Shown here: piece by piece, positions 29,101 to 37,000 of the stretch
How positions within the stretch are numbered: the first letter of the stretch is position 1
Layout of the letters: every line of letters starts with the position of its first letter
Source of the DNA: Pseudoalteromonas luteoviolacea
GTDB lineage: Bacteria > Pseudomonadota > Gammaproteobacteria > Enterobacterales > Alteromonadaceae
Direction of reading: 5' to 3'
DNA length: 64,000 bases
Assembly: GCF_001696455.1 (NCBI RefSeq)
Contig: NZ_MAUJ01000012.1
Location: forward strand, 1 to 64,000
Translations under genes and position numbers: made by a program
The notes under the pieces: generated by a model
What the model saw: only the letters and a program-made list of their open reading frames with translations
Database searches by the model: none
Told to the model about the DNA's origin: nothing

Positions 29101-32100
29101 TGAGTCACGACCAAAGGCCTCAACCAGACCGAGTTGTGTAGCACAACATGACAGGCATCCGCACTCGCAGGGACAGAGCGTGTCACCGCCTCTCTCGCCA
29201 TTTCCAAATACACCACCGCAGGTAGCACTTTCACAGGCTGCGCGCCTGCGAGCGAGAGCTGGTGATGCGCAAGGAAATACTCTTCACCACTGAATAGGGT
29301 GGTGAATTTTTGTTGCTCTACATCAGATGTATTCGCATGTAGTAACGGGTGAAGTACCGCGCCTGCGCCCGCGATGACAGGCTTATCAGTAAGCTTTGGC
29401 ATCGCAAACTTGTCTTTTGCGAATGGGTAACTCGGTAAGCTTAGCAACTGCGGTTGTTGATCTTGATACATGACTGCCCAGTCAACTTCAAGCCCCTTCG
29501 CCCACAGCTCCGTTAAGCGATGAACCTTGCCACTTTGCAACCATTTATGTGTCGCTTCTTTGAGGTTTTCGTCCGTATTAAACAGCGACAACGTTTCTTT
29601 GTTTGCATACGCTTGACCACAGGTCAAATATTCAATGTCCGTGTCGCCATCAACATATGCCAGCAATTTCTCCACCAGTTCCGTCCCACTGCTGACCAAT
29701 ACCGCAAGGCGCTCATCCATCGCTTCACGACCCATTTGCAAGGTGTAAGCAAGGTTGCTCATGAATGCGGGGGTGTTAAGCGCGTCGGCACAATCCGGTT
29801 TTTGCAAAAATGCCACTAAGTCATGCGCTTTTTGCTTCAGCTGCTGCGCTGTTCTCGCGGACAATAAAATCGCCACCATGTCCTGGTGGGGGTGCGCACT
29901 ATGCGCTTGTGCTGTTGCCATATGCTCTTTGATGATCAAATGGGCATTGGCACCACCGGCACCAAATGACGACAATCCCGCATATCTGGGAATTTCTTTG
30001 CCGTCAACGACAGGGCGCTGCCAAGGTGTCAGTGTTTGATTAACATGGAAATTGGTTTTACTGAAATCGATATTCGGGTTAAGTACACGCGAATGCAACG
30101 ACGGCACCAACTGGCCGTGCTTCATTTGCAAGAGTACCTTAGTCAGCCCCGCGATCCCCGCCGCAGACTCTCCGTGGCCGATGTTCGATTTCACCGAGCC
30201 GACGTAACATGTTGGAGATGCCGCCGTGATCTCTGTTGCTTCATTATAGGCACGATGTAGCGCCGATATTTCTATCGGATCCCCCAATTTGGTGCCCGTA
30301 CCATGTGCCTCCAAATAGCTCACATGCCTTGGGTCGACCTTGCCAGCACTCAACGCTTGCTTGATTACATCCGTTTGCGCCACTGGGTTCGGGACCGTAT
30401 AGCCATTGGTTTTACCACCATGATTCAAGGCACTTGCACAGATCACCCCATAAATGTGATTACCTTGCGCTTCAGCTTCGCTGAGACGCTTAAGCACCAC
30501 GGCTCCGACCCCTTCACCAGGAATGTAGCCATCACCGCCTACACCAAAGCTCTGGCAGTGACCATCGGTCGAAATAAACTGCCCTTGGCTCAAGATCAAA
30601 TATTTATTAGGGTGAATCGTGACATTCACACCACCGGCAATCGCCAGATTTGTTCGGCCAGATTTCAGATCTTGGCAAGCAAGGTGAATGGCCGTGAGTG
30701 ACGACGAGCACATCGTGTCCATCGCAATACTTGGACCGTGAATGTCTAATACATATGAGACGCGGTTGGCGATACTCGAGAAGCTGCTCGCGATCCCTTG
30801 TTTTTCGCCCTGCACACTCTTTTCAGCACCAAAGAGCTGAAACTCGCTGTACATCACGCCAACATAAACACCGACTTGACCACCGAGGTTTTGCTTGGGG
30901 TGTTTCTCACTGAGTTTTTTCCGCGTATAGCCTGCATCTTCCACAGCCATCCAAGCATGTTGTAAAAATAATCGTTCTTGTGGGTCTATCGCTTCCGCTT
31001 CCGCTGGGGCGATATTGAAAAAGAGTGGATCAAATTCATCCACACCATTGATAAAGCCACCCCACTTACTAAAATGTTTGCCGCGCTGCATGCGGTCTTG
31101 CGTGTAATAATCCTGCCAACGCCAGCGTTCTTCTGGTACCTCAGTAATGCAGTCTTGGCCATTTTTCAGATTATCCCAGTACGCTTCTAAATCATCGGAC
31201 TGTGGATACTGCCCACTTAATCCCACAATCGCGATTGCTTCGTCATCGGGATACTGGACCTGCTGCGCCTGACGTTGCGCCAATCTTGGGGCTTTGTTGC
31301 GCTTAGCGCGCACTTCACGCGTTGTCGCACTGTGAGACACGATGCGTGGTTTTGGCGCTGCGGCGGGTTTAGGCGTCGCGTTGTTAGATGTGGCAACATC
31401 AAACATTGCGCTGACTTTTTCGCGGTGATCTCTGAGGAAATACCCTGCCAATTCAGCAATGGTTTGATATTCAAAGAACAGGGTTTTTGGCAAGGTGTCG
31501 AAGTCTTGTTCAAATGCCTGCGTGATTTCAGTGGCCACGATAGAATCGATGCCATATTTTTCTAGTTTCTCTGTGGTATCAATTTCGTTGAGTGGCAACT
31601 TGATCAGTTTCGATAAATGACCACTGATGTAACGTTTAACCTTGTTGCTTAATAATTCTTCGTCTTGACCCAGTTGTGGTTGGGGGTCGCTTTTTTCAGC
31701 TGCAACGGTGGCCGCTTGCGTTACTTCACTCTTGAGTAACTGCGTACGGATCTTATCCAGTTCCCCTTTCACAACCAGTAAATTGTCCCCGTTTAGTTGC
31801 AGTGCTTGATAAAACAATTGGATCCCCGTTTCTGGGTCCAAAGGATGCATACCAAAGCGGTTTTGCAAAGCCTGTTGGGTATGTTCTGGTGGCGCCATGC
31901 CACCGGCCTGCCACAGCGGCCAATTAATTGAACGCGTTGCGCCAAAACGCGCCCCTGCAGCCAGCAAGCGGTTGCGATAGGCGGCAAAGTGGTCTAAAAA
32001 CCCGTTTGCACACGCATAATCGCTTTGTCCGACATTGCCCATGGCGGCGATGGATGAAAACAACACAAAAAAGTCCAGCTCGATGTTTTGGCATGCCTTA

Positions 32101-34001
32101 TCTAGGTTATAAACGCCCTCAACTTTTGGCGCCAAGACGCGCTTAAACTCGTCAAGAGACTTATTGAGTAAAAGCTTGTCATCCACCACCCCCGCACACT
32201 GTAACACCCCGTTGAGCTGGCCGTACTGTTGCTGAATTTGTGCAATGGCTGCCGTTGTTTGCGCCCCATCCGTGACATCTAACTGAATATATTCAACCTT
32301 GCCCGTAATCTGCGCAAGTTTGGCCTGCTGTGCCGCCTCAAGTTGAGCGCGACCTGCGATCAAGATGGTTGCCGAAGGCACTTGATGTGCGATTTCTTGT
32401 GCGAACACCGTGCCTACACCACCTAATCCCCCTAGGATCAAGTAGACGCCGTCAGCTCGCCACGGTTGTTGTGGATTGCCATTCACCGCGACTTGCTCTT
32501 GCCAGACTCGTTGCTGCCACTGCTGTTGCTGTTGTCGCAAGATAGGCTCAGGCTGAGTGATCCCTGATGCGATGAACTCAATGGCTTGCTGGTTGTGTGC
32601 GCTGATGTCATCTATGAGCAAGAGTTGACCGCGAAATCTCGGATATTCGGCTTCAACCGATGCCAGTAACCCTGTGATCCCTTCAATAAGGTGTTCACTT
32701 TGCTGTGCACAAACAAGCTGTAAATGCACCGCTTTGTCAGGCTGTGCTTCAAGCACATTTTTAATCATATCAAAGCAGAAAGACGCCAGTTTAATGTAAT
32801 TACTAGATTTTTCTGCTTCTTCCAATTGCACCGTCGTCACCGCGATATGCGCATTGGCAGACCCCAAAGGGGCGGCAAAGACGCTGGCAGCATCAATCAG
32901 CAACACCTGCTGAATCGTCTTGTCAGCCTGTGCCCGTTGCACGCTCACTTGAGGTAATGTTTGCCATACAGGTTTGGCAATTAAGCGCGATATTGGGGCT
33001 GTTTCGGTGGCTGCTTGGGCCACTTTTCGTGACGAAAACCCAGTGGCTTGTAACACACACTGACCTTGCTCATTGTAGAGATCGAGATCCAGTTTTATCA
33101 GGTTGTCCGCGGTGGAAATATCACTGTCTGATTTAAGCCTTGCGTACATCGTCTGCGTAAACTCCGCAGCGATTTTCACCGACTCCACGGCAAACGGCAA
33201 CATAGGTTGGTCAGTAAAAGCCGCAGGGTCATCAAATAAACCAATGGTACTTTGCAATGCGCCATCAAGCATACTTGGATGCAGCCAATATTTGTCGCCA
33301 GCCCCTTGGCATGCCGTCGGCAGTTGCAAGGTGGTCAGTACTTCTTTGTCCCCCTTAACCAAGCCTTGGATAGCTTGAAAAGCTGGCCCATAGTGCAGGC
33401 CAATATTTTCATATGCCTGATAGAGCTCTGTGGCTGAGAGCGCCTCTCCGGCAATGCGCTGCTGCACATTCGCCAGAGACTCTCCGATTTTAAATGGTGT
33501 CTGATGTAATACACCAGTCCCCCGGCATAACACCACTTCTTCCTCCGCCTCAATGACAAAGATTTCAAAGTCTGTGCGGGTATCATCCACGGGGAATAGC
33601 TCAATATGCGCTTGTTGCTTTTGCTCGACAAGCAGCGGTCGAACCCACACGATGTTTTGCAGTTCAACGAAGCGGCCACTGGCGGCATCATCGGCTTGCA
33701 ATTCTTGCGCGTCAACCAGTGCAGCACGTGCCATTTCCAGGTAACACACACCGGGAAAGATCTTACTCAACGAATTTGCACTGACTTCAACTTGGTGGTC
33801 TTTTAGGAAAAACTCTTCCCCACTAAATGTGCTGGTATAGCACTGCTTGTTAAAGTTCGACTTATTTGTCTGTAAAAGAGGATGAATAACCTTAGCCTTT
33901 TCAGCTCCCTCTGCAAATTGTTGTATCAAACTTAGGGCATCACTTTTTGCTAAGTTTTTGTTTTTTACCTGTGATACAAGGTGTTCTATAAAGTTAATCA
34001 T
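20160..34001 (-). CDS. Trans-AT PKS-C: DH-KR-ACP / KS-DH-KR-ACP / KS-KR-ACP / KS-DH
   Basis: 4613 residues, last PKS of the operon. Domains by window position: DH 33885-33030, KR 32450-31750, ACP 31650-31425 (GIDSIVATEI), KS1 31240-29930 (Cys about residue 1098 in DTMCSSSL), DH 29355-28490, KR 27920-27190, ACP 27110-26890, KS2 26730-25450 (DTMCSSSL, Cys about 2599), KR 24110-23400, ACP 23310-23090, KS3 22920-21620 (DTACSSSL, Cys about 3871), DH 21030-20163 (HQVNGHAIFP; MDGAFQ). There are no AT, MT or ER domains. All KS keep Cys-His-His. The leading DH and KR complete the module whose KS ends PKS-B. The protein stops after KS-DH without ACP or TE, so a partner must carry the chain on. Two DHs have a longer, Gly-poor active-site loop (DHQVEVSANSLSKIFP; HHQLSLAGAQPVKVLP) but keep His and Asp. 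Confidence 0.93.
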   Translation of the reverse strand: MINFIEHLVSQVKNKNLAKSDALSLIQQFAEGAEKAKVIHPLLQTNKSNFNKQCYTSTFSGEEFFLKDHQVEVSANSLSKIFPGVCYLEMARAALVDAQELQADDAASGRFVELQNIVWVRPLLVEQKQQAHIELFPVDDTRTDFEIFVIEAEEEVVLCRGTGVLHQTPFKIGESLANVQQRIAGEALSATELYQAYENIGLHYGPAFQAIQGLVKGDKEVLTTLQLPTACQGAGDKYWLHPSMLDGALQSTIGLFDDPAAFTDQPMLPFAVESVKIAAEFTQTMYARLKSDSDISTADNLIKLDLDLYNEQGQCVLQATGFSSRKVAQAATETAPISRLIAKPVWQTLPQVSVQRAQADKTIQQVLLIDAASVFAAPLGSANAHIAVTTVQLEEAEKSSNYIKLASFCFDMIKNVLEAQPDKAVHLQLVCAQQSEHLIEGITGLLASVEAEYPRFRGQLLLIDDISAHNQQAIEFIASGITQPEPILRQQQQQWQQRVWQEQVAVNGNPQQPWRADGVYLILGGLGGVGTVFAQEIAHQVPSATILIAGRAQLEAAQQAKLAQITGKVEYIQLDVTDGAQTTAAIAQIQQQYGQLNGVLQCAGVVDDKLLLNKSLDEFKRVLAPKVEGVYNLDKACQNIELDFFVLFSSIAAMGNVGQSDYACANGFLDHFAAYRNRLLAAGARFGATRSINWPLWQAGGMAPPEHTQQALQNRFGMHPLDPETGIQLFYQALQLNGDNLLVVKGELDKIRTQLLKSEVTQAATVAAEKSDPQPQLGQDEELLSNKVKRYISGHLSKLIKLPLNEIDTTEKLEKYGIDSIVATEITQAFEQDFDTLPKTLFFEYQTIAELAGYFLRDHREKVSAMFDVATSNNATPKPAAAPKPRIVSHSATTREVRAKRNKAPRLAQRQAQQVQYPDDEAIAIVGLSGQYPQSDDLEAYWDNLKNGQDCITEVPEERWRWQDYYTQDRMQRGKHFSKWGGFINGVDEFDPLFFNIAPAEAEAIDPQERLFLQHAWMAVEDAGYTRKKLSEKHPKQNLGGQVGVYVGVMYSEFQLFGAEKSVQGEKQGIASSFSSIANRVSYVLDIHGPSIAMDTMCSSSLTAIHLACQDLKSGRTNLAIAGGVNVTIHPNKYLILSQGQFISTDGHCQSFGVGGDGYIPGEGVGAVVLKRLSEAEAQGNHIYGVICASALNHGGKTNGYTVPNPVAQTDVIKQALSAGKVDPRHVSYLEAHGTGTKLGDPIEISALHRAYNEATEITAASPTCYVGSVKSNIGHGESAAGIAGLTKVLLQMKHGQLVPSLHSRVLNPNIDFSKTNFHVNQTLTPWQRPVVDGKEIPRYAGLSSFGAGGANAHLIIKEHMATAQAHSAHPHQDMVAILLSARTAQQLKQKAHDLVAFLQKPDCADALNTPAFMSNLAYTLQMGREAMDERLAVLVSSGTELVEKLLAYVDGDTDIEYLTCGQAYANKETLSLFNTDENLKEATHKWLQSGKVHRLTELWAKGLEVDWAVMYQDQQPQLLSLPSYPFAKDKFAMPKLTDKPVIAGAGAVLHPLLHANTSDVEQQKFTTLFSGEEYFLAHHQLSLAGAQPVKVLPAVVYLEMAREAVTRSVPASADACHVVLHNSVWLRPLVVTQATEVVTRLAVEDDANYKVEVHSLVNDEWILHFVSDAQLSHATASAAIEAAHFDAASLSHTALYERFSALGIEYGAGFQSISQVGVIDDKPAVKLSLNEAAIDASGQVQLAPGMMDAAFQAIAATAFAKGQRTAKNAYIPYSQGSMTILAPCTAQMIAVLTPHSTTTDGDEYLSLDIDLYQATGECAVQIRGLTLVSLGKSALSASVDPTSVAPTSVDPTGENAILMASPVWQSLSLDAPHDVQPLRRLILSAAPVSDPSAFTTPYTQIEHVPEAVFAQANSAEGYMQLASYVFTRIKTELASSNKDNCMVQLVLGQEHALAMGLASLMRTAMAEEPRFVGQVILSDATTANTQAQLLEQLAAHRHVSLLDATAGEVKGIEWQAQDVTTDAQAYADDGVFLITGGLGGLGKLVAKDILANTDNSTVVLTGRGTRTAQQVAEALALSDEHTARVVYQQVDLEALSQVQACFAAMSGAGKPVTTIIHSAGMVDDAYILNKDEQAFQRVLAPKVIGTHNLDIASKDLELDNFILFSSVSGAFGNPGQADYAAANGFMDQFATYRNQLTQQQRRTGRALSINWPIWQAGGMRIDEGTLAILKEATGIVPLASQTGLAALKSLLSRGTERAIVLQGDTTKLAQMLRTDSPAEVVKPAQNHVSEAVSETLLKQAQRFIAKLLSSTLKIPEKEIKPALPFEHFGIDSVIAMQLTNDLEAQFGDLPKTLFFEYQSTDALAKYFLKQHRTRLEEKLGQSSANNTQRTQPVAHVTAAQAAKPSLQHSAATSRFKTVKSAAAPQPRQIEVAIVGLAGRYPQSDNIEEFWQNLCEGRDCISEIPAERWDHNRFFDAQRGKQGKCYSAWGGFVSDFDKFDPQFFNITPKEAAMLDPQERLFLQTAWETIEDAGYSRERIFGERVGVYVGVMWGQYELYGAQSVLQKETVITGSSYASIANRVSYYFNFSGPSMAVDTMCSSSLTAIHLACKDIQQGEISAAIAGGVNLSVHPYKYLNLSQGNFVSSDGRCRSFGDGGDGYVPGEGVGAILLKPLDVAREQGDHIYAVIKSSHLNHGGKTNGYTVPNPVAQAALIHESLQKGNIAPESINYIEAHGTGTSLGDPIEIRGLQEAFAHAKLDNQTCPIGSVKSNIGHLESAAGIAAVTKSLLQLKHNQIVPSLHAKTLNPNIDFAATPFYVAQTLSPLNESRDQQARVSVSSFGAGGANAHLVLQAYPEDSASGCASSDTPQVFVLSGKDPQALREYVNKYLTWLGQRPQALNFADVIYTAMVGRSAMEERLGVVCSSFDELTEKLHLWLELEANDSSNKEATLASADIFVGNSKAQATAGAVNFIEGDAGMAFLDAVAQNNDVDKLAQLWVSGLDIEWQRYFGEGSKRVSMPTYPFKKEKYWVDVAQHAQLDAAADTAQAASDLPWHTAQEVYFTPQWAQRDITHSAPQVSPATRVLFLNTDKSLQAQILAKLGVSGSVMTVSHDSDSSRFEAEQNTRFTLNCANESQLIELATHLKHTETLPDVIIHQGTAIHLGEHSSALLDTDVRCMLLLCRELMKHAQKALRIVSFSVAQTGMLNAHNTALSGFFRALSAENPRYRAKSLEFIAQSGTVNQALVAQGVAQEVATDDWQSAQLRYTVSATQLQGFQQSLMEYSAPRADQGALALRQSGVYLITGGLGGLGYAVAQYLAEQVRANLILLGRSPLCADKQRKITALNRLGARVEYVQADIADKASLAAGLQQLPADFAHINGVFHSAGVSKDAFIYRKSVSQISAVVAPKLTGTLNLDTLLKDQDLDMFVLFSSVSAVTGNPGQSDYGYANCFLDTFAQSRTALVTEGQRRGKTLSINWPYWQAGGMQLSEDKTTASYAQTGMLPIPTDVGIAMLSQLLNSAPEQVIPLYGAADKLKQHVLAMASSQPIKAHSGGQKASRSKGNAKAQLTELLKQLISAETNLSIERIDSRESFESFGIDSVIIGKINHSLEQHLGELPQTLLYEYDNVDALTDHLLVEFNAASLLAEQTEVVNEDEVDYEMQFPEMQNEEDTSSLDTADAMVTEPSDAAQADTRVAIIGMHGIYAGSDDLNGYWQSLIAGEESIALVPAERWDYETFYDAAPEKAADGKIYCKWGGFLSSYNLFDAERFNISAHEANIIDPQERLFLLSVFSTLEDAGYTKESIKRASGVDKQASVGVFVGVTSNTYQLLASDEWNKGNAVSPASLPWSIANRVSYYFDFKGPSMPIDTACSSSLVAIDYACQSLLSGGCDMAIAGGVNLYLHPAKYHSLCVRRMLSGDGKCASYGVGDDGFIPSEGVGSILLKPLDKAVQDGDHIHGIVRASAHAHSGRSNGYSAPNPNSQAELITRTLELGALHPEEVSYIEGHGTGTTLGDSLEVVALSKAFKKHSKQKQFCAIGSVKANVGHSESAAGIAGVTKVLLQMKHRQLAPSINSAQINPNIEFEHTPFYLQTTPSEWQVANGGPRIALVNSFGAGGVNACVAIEEFIASDAPVAETVAHPLLFVLSARNKALLATAVTQYAEYLQRQQDVDLDSLCYTLQIGREEQDERLAIVFSSQQELVTSLQRVAQGQTCDNAVMATLPDTRKVQASLARDNGEALSAALLERVAAAWTAGTQVVWLSLYEESAPQKMSLPTSPFDLQPYWVSQPDATEQSLAAPVKSVAQQNTAEPVAAPEPTESEDEQFHPLIESSFPTSQGAEFVSKLSKELAFVKDHQVNGHAIFPGAGLLEIAYMSGSLLSDKPLYKLSDVVFSMPVDVRGEHKTIHTAFINGGSANYPSKEFEVASADDMGVHCEGVVHYSDSGENTDEGNYLAQINAIINNHESRVNGQDLYQNYQAHGLAYGPSLQVIDKVYQSHDASVAILELPACVAPTADEFALHPSIMDGAFQSVAGAVEKSNDNALYLPFAIENITIFGPIPSKCFSYVQRSNKRQTPGVKTFNIVLANMAGEVILKIENIYLKSVIDEPSEAAGVH
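28444..28488 (-). repeat. 15-base tandem repeat, three copies, in a PKS-C linker
   Basis: Three nearly identical 15-base units (starting GTTGGATCAACACT, one substitution in the middle copy) encode a repeating Val-(Asp/Ala)-Pro-Thr-Ser linker between DH and KR of the second module of PKS-C. Confidence 0.85.
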
Positions 34002-34036
34002 TTTATTATCTACTCGCGATACTGAATCTATTTTTT

Positions 34037-37000
34037 TTATTTAGCTAACATTTTGTTTTCAAGTATTGAGCTTAATAAAGCTACAGCTTCTGACGTTTCC
34101 AAAGCGTCCTCCTCAACTTGTGTAAAGAGCGCGTCAACATCGTTTAAGCTGTCATTAACAGCGTTGCCCGAATGGCTACCATGCTGTTTCTGCGACGCTG
34201 TTAAATTGGTTGTTTCTGGCCAATAGCGGTTGTCTGCGAACGTATACGTTGGCAGGTGTATTCGGCTTGGCGTCATACCTGCGTACAGCGCTTGCCAGTC
34301 CACCGTTTGCCCCGCTAACCAGTCCGTTAATTCCACCGCAGTGGCACTGTCGATGGCCTGTGGCGCTTGACCGTTACCCGCAAGGTAAGCGGCAAGTTGC
34401 TGAGCAAGTTCCTCAAGGGAAGTCGCAACAAAACCAACGCGTTGTTTCATCGACTCACGTCCTACTTGGAGTGTGTAGGCCACGTTCTCTAATGTGATCT
34501 CCTGATTATCAATATGGCTGCTGCGATTGTTAATGAAACTAAGCAATGCCGCAGCGCGTTGTTTTAATTGTGCCGCTGTTCTGGCTGAAAGCGGGATAAG
34601 CGTCGCTAACCGGTTGTCTGACTGGCTTGCAAGTCTCACGCGCGGGTACTCTGAAATCACCACATGGGCATTGGTACCACTGCGGCCAAATGCGCTCACG
34701 GCACCCAGTTTTAGCTGTCCGTTAGGCACCTGCCAATCGCGTGTTTGTTTGTTGATGTAGAACGGATTACCCGTCTGGTTGATATAACTATTTTCTGTGT
34801 GGCAATGGATGCTCGCCGGTATCTTGCTGTGACCCATGCCTTTAAGTAGCCCCACCACACTCACTAAGCCTGACGCGGCAAGGGTGTGTGCAAAGTTACT
34901 TTTGGTGCTGGTAATGGCACATGAATTGTCAGGCAGTACGACGTTTTGCTGCGCACTGACACTGTTAAAGGCCTCACACAATGCATTGTATTCAACGGGG
35001 TCGCCAAGCGGTGTGCCCGTACCGTGACTGACAACATGGCTTATTTGATCGACCGGTACATTTTGCTGCACATAAATACGTTCAATCAGCGCACTTTGCA
35101 TACGACCGTTCGGCGCGGTAACGCCATTGGTTTTACCATCAAAGTTCACCCCACTGGCGGTCACTGTGCCGTAAATCGGATCGTGATCGGCTTCGGCCTG
35201 TGACAGCGGTTTAAGCATCAATACCACCGCCGCCTCACCAATACCGATCCCTTGTGCTTGATCAGAGAAGCTCGCACATTTACCATCTTGAGATAGCATG
35301 CCCGCCTCACTCATCTTCACGTAGCTAACAGGCGATAACGTCAAGGCCACAGCGGCCGCCAATGCCAGCTCACACTCATTACTTCGCAAACTCATCACAG
35401 CCTGGTGTAAGGCCACCAAACCAGACGAACAGGCGGTATTTGTGGCAATGGCAGGGCCATGGAAATCAAGGAAGTATGACAGTCGCGATGACACCATCGC
35501 TGCGCCACCTGTGGTCACGCCCTGCTCATCAGTGAGGAGGTTGTATTGACTCTCTTCCATGCCCACATAGACACCCACATTGCGACCTCGGAGGCTCGCA
35601 GGGTCAATGCCCGCATCTTCAATGGCTTTGTACGATTCCATCAGCAACATGCGCTCAGCAGGATCCATCAATTCCGCTTCTCGCGGTGAGACTTCGAAAA
35701 ATAGGGGGTCGAACTGATCAACATTGTCGATGAAGGCCCCGCTTTTGGTCACCATTTTGCCGCGTGTGCCAGCGTCTTCGCTGTAGTATTCACGCCAGTC
35801 CCAACGAAATGCTGGGATGGTGTCCACGGCGCATTGTTCATTTTCAAGTAACTGCCAAAACGCGTCTACCGAGTCCGCTTTCGGGAAGCGGCCAGACATC
35901 CCAATAATGGCAATCGGTTCATGGGCGCTGTGCTGAGCTGGCGTATGCTCTGCCATGGTGTGCTCAGCTTGCAGCGGTGCTGGAGCCACCGCCATGACTT
36001 CTGCGGTGGGCTGAGTTTGATAGTAGGTCGCCAGCGCAGCGCTGTGTTGCGCTTTAAACCATGCGACGAGCTGCTCAATGGTACCGTGTGAGAAGAACAC
36101 CGGAGGGGTGACTTCAACACCAAACTGTTCAGTGAGTCGCGTTGCAAAGCGTGCCAATCCGATCGAGTCAAACCCATAATCGGACAACACTGCCGTGGTG
36201 GCGATATGCTCCTCTGCCATCCCCAGTTGAGCCGAGGCCAACGCAATCAGTTCACGCTCTAATAGCTCGCCCACATCGCCCATTGCCACCGCAGTGGTCG
36301 GTGCTTGAGCCACCGATTTTAGTGGTTTAGCAGGCGCATTCGACTGACCATTCACATGAGGAGTCGTACTATAAAGCGCATCGAGCTTGCTGGTTAAGCG
36401 TGGCTTGTCGCCGACAAGCACGAGGGCTTGATCATGCGTCGTACTCAGTAGCTGTTCGAGCATGCGCATCCCCGCCTCGGTTTCTAGCGGTGCTTGACCA
36501 CTGCTTTTCAGATATAGTTCACTCTGAAGGTTGTGGCCCATGCCGCCTTCTGCCCAGAATGGCCAATTGATGGCAAGGGTTTTTGCGGCCTTACTCGGCA
36601 CGTTTTTCGCCTGCGCCATTTGGAATCGGCTGGCAATGGCATAAGCGCAGTTACCAGCATCGCCTAATACCGCAGAAGACGATGAGAAGTAACACACAAA
36701 GTCTAACGCCTGTTCACTGAGACCACGCTCAAGTGCCATTGCCCCCTCGGTTTTCGGTGCAATGACCTGCTCTATTTCAGCTTCACTTAATGTGTAGAAA
36801 GGCGCCGATGACTGGACACCCGCAGCATGGAATATGCCGTGGAACGATACTTTAGCCTGCTTCAGCCAAGCATCGATGTCTGCCTGTGATCCCATGTCGA
36901 GCGATACATACTGCGCATCATGCGCGCCCGCCAGTTTTAATTGTGCCAAGCGTGCGGTCGTTGTCTGATCGGGTGCACGTCGGCCCAGCAAATACAGATT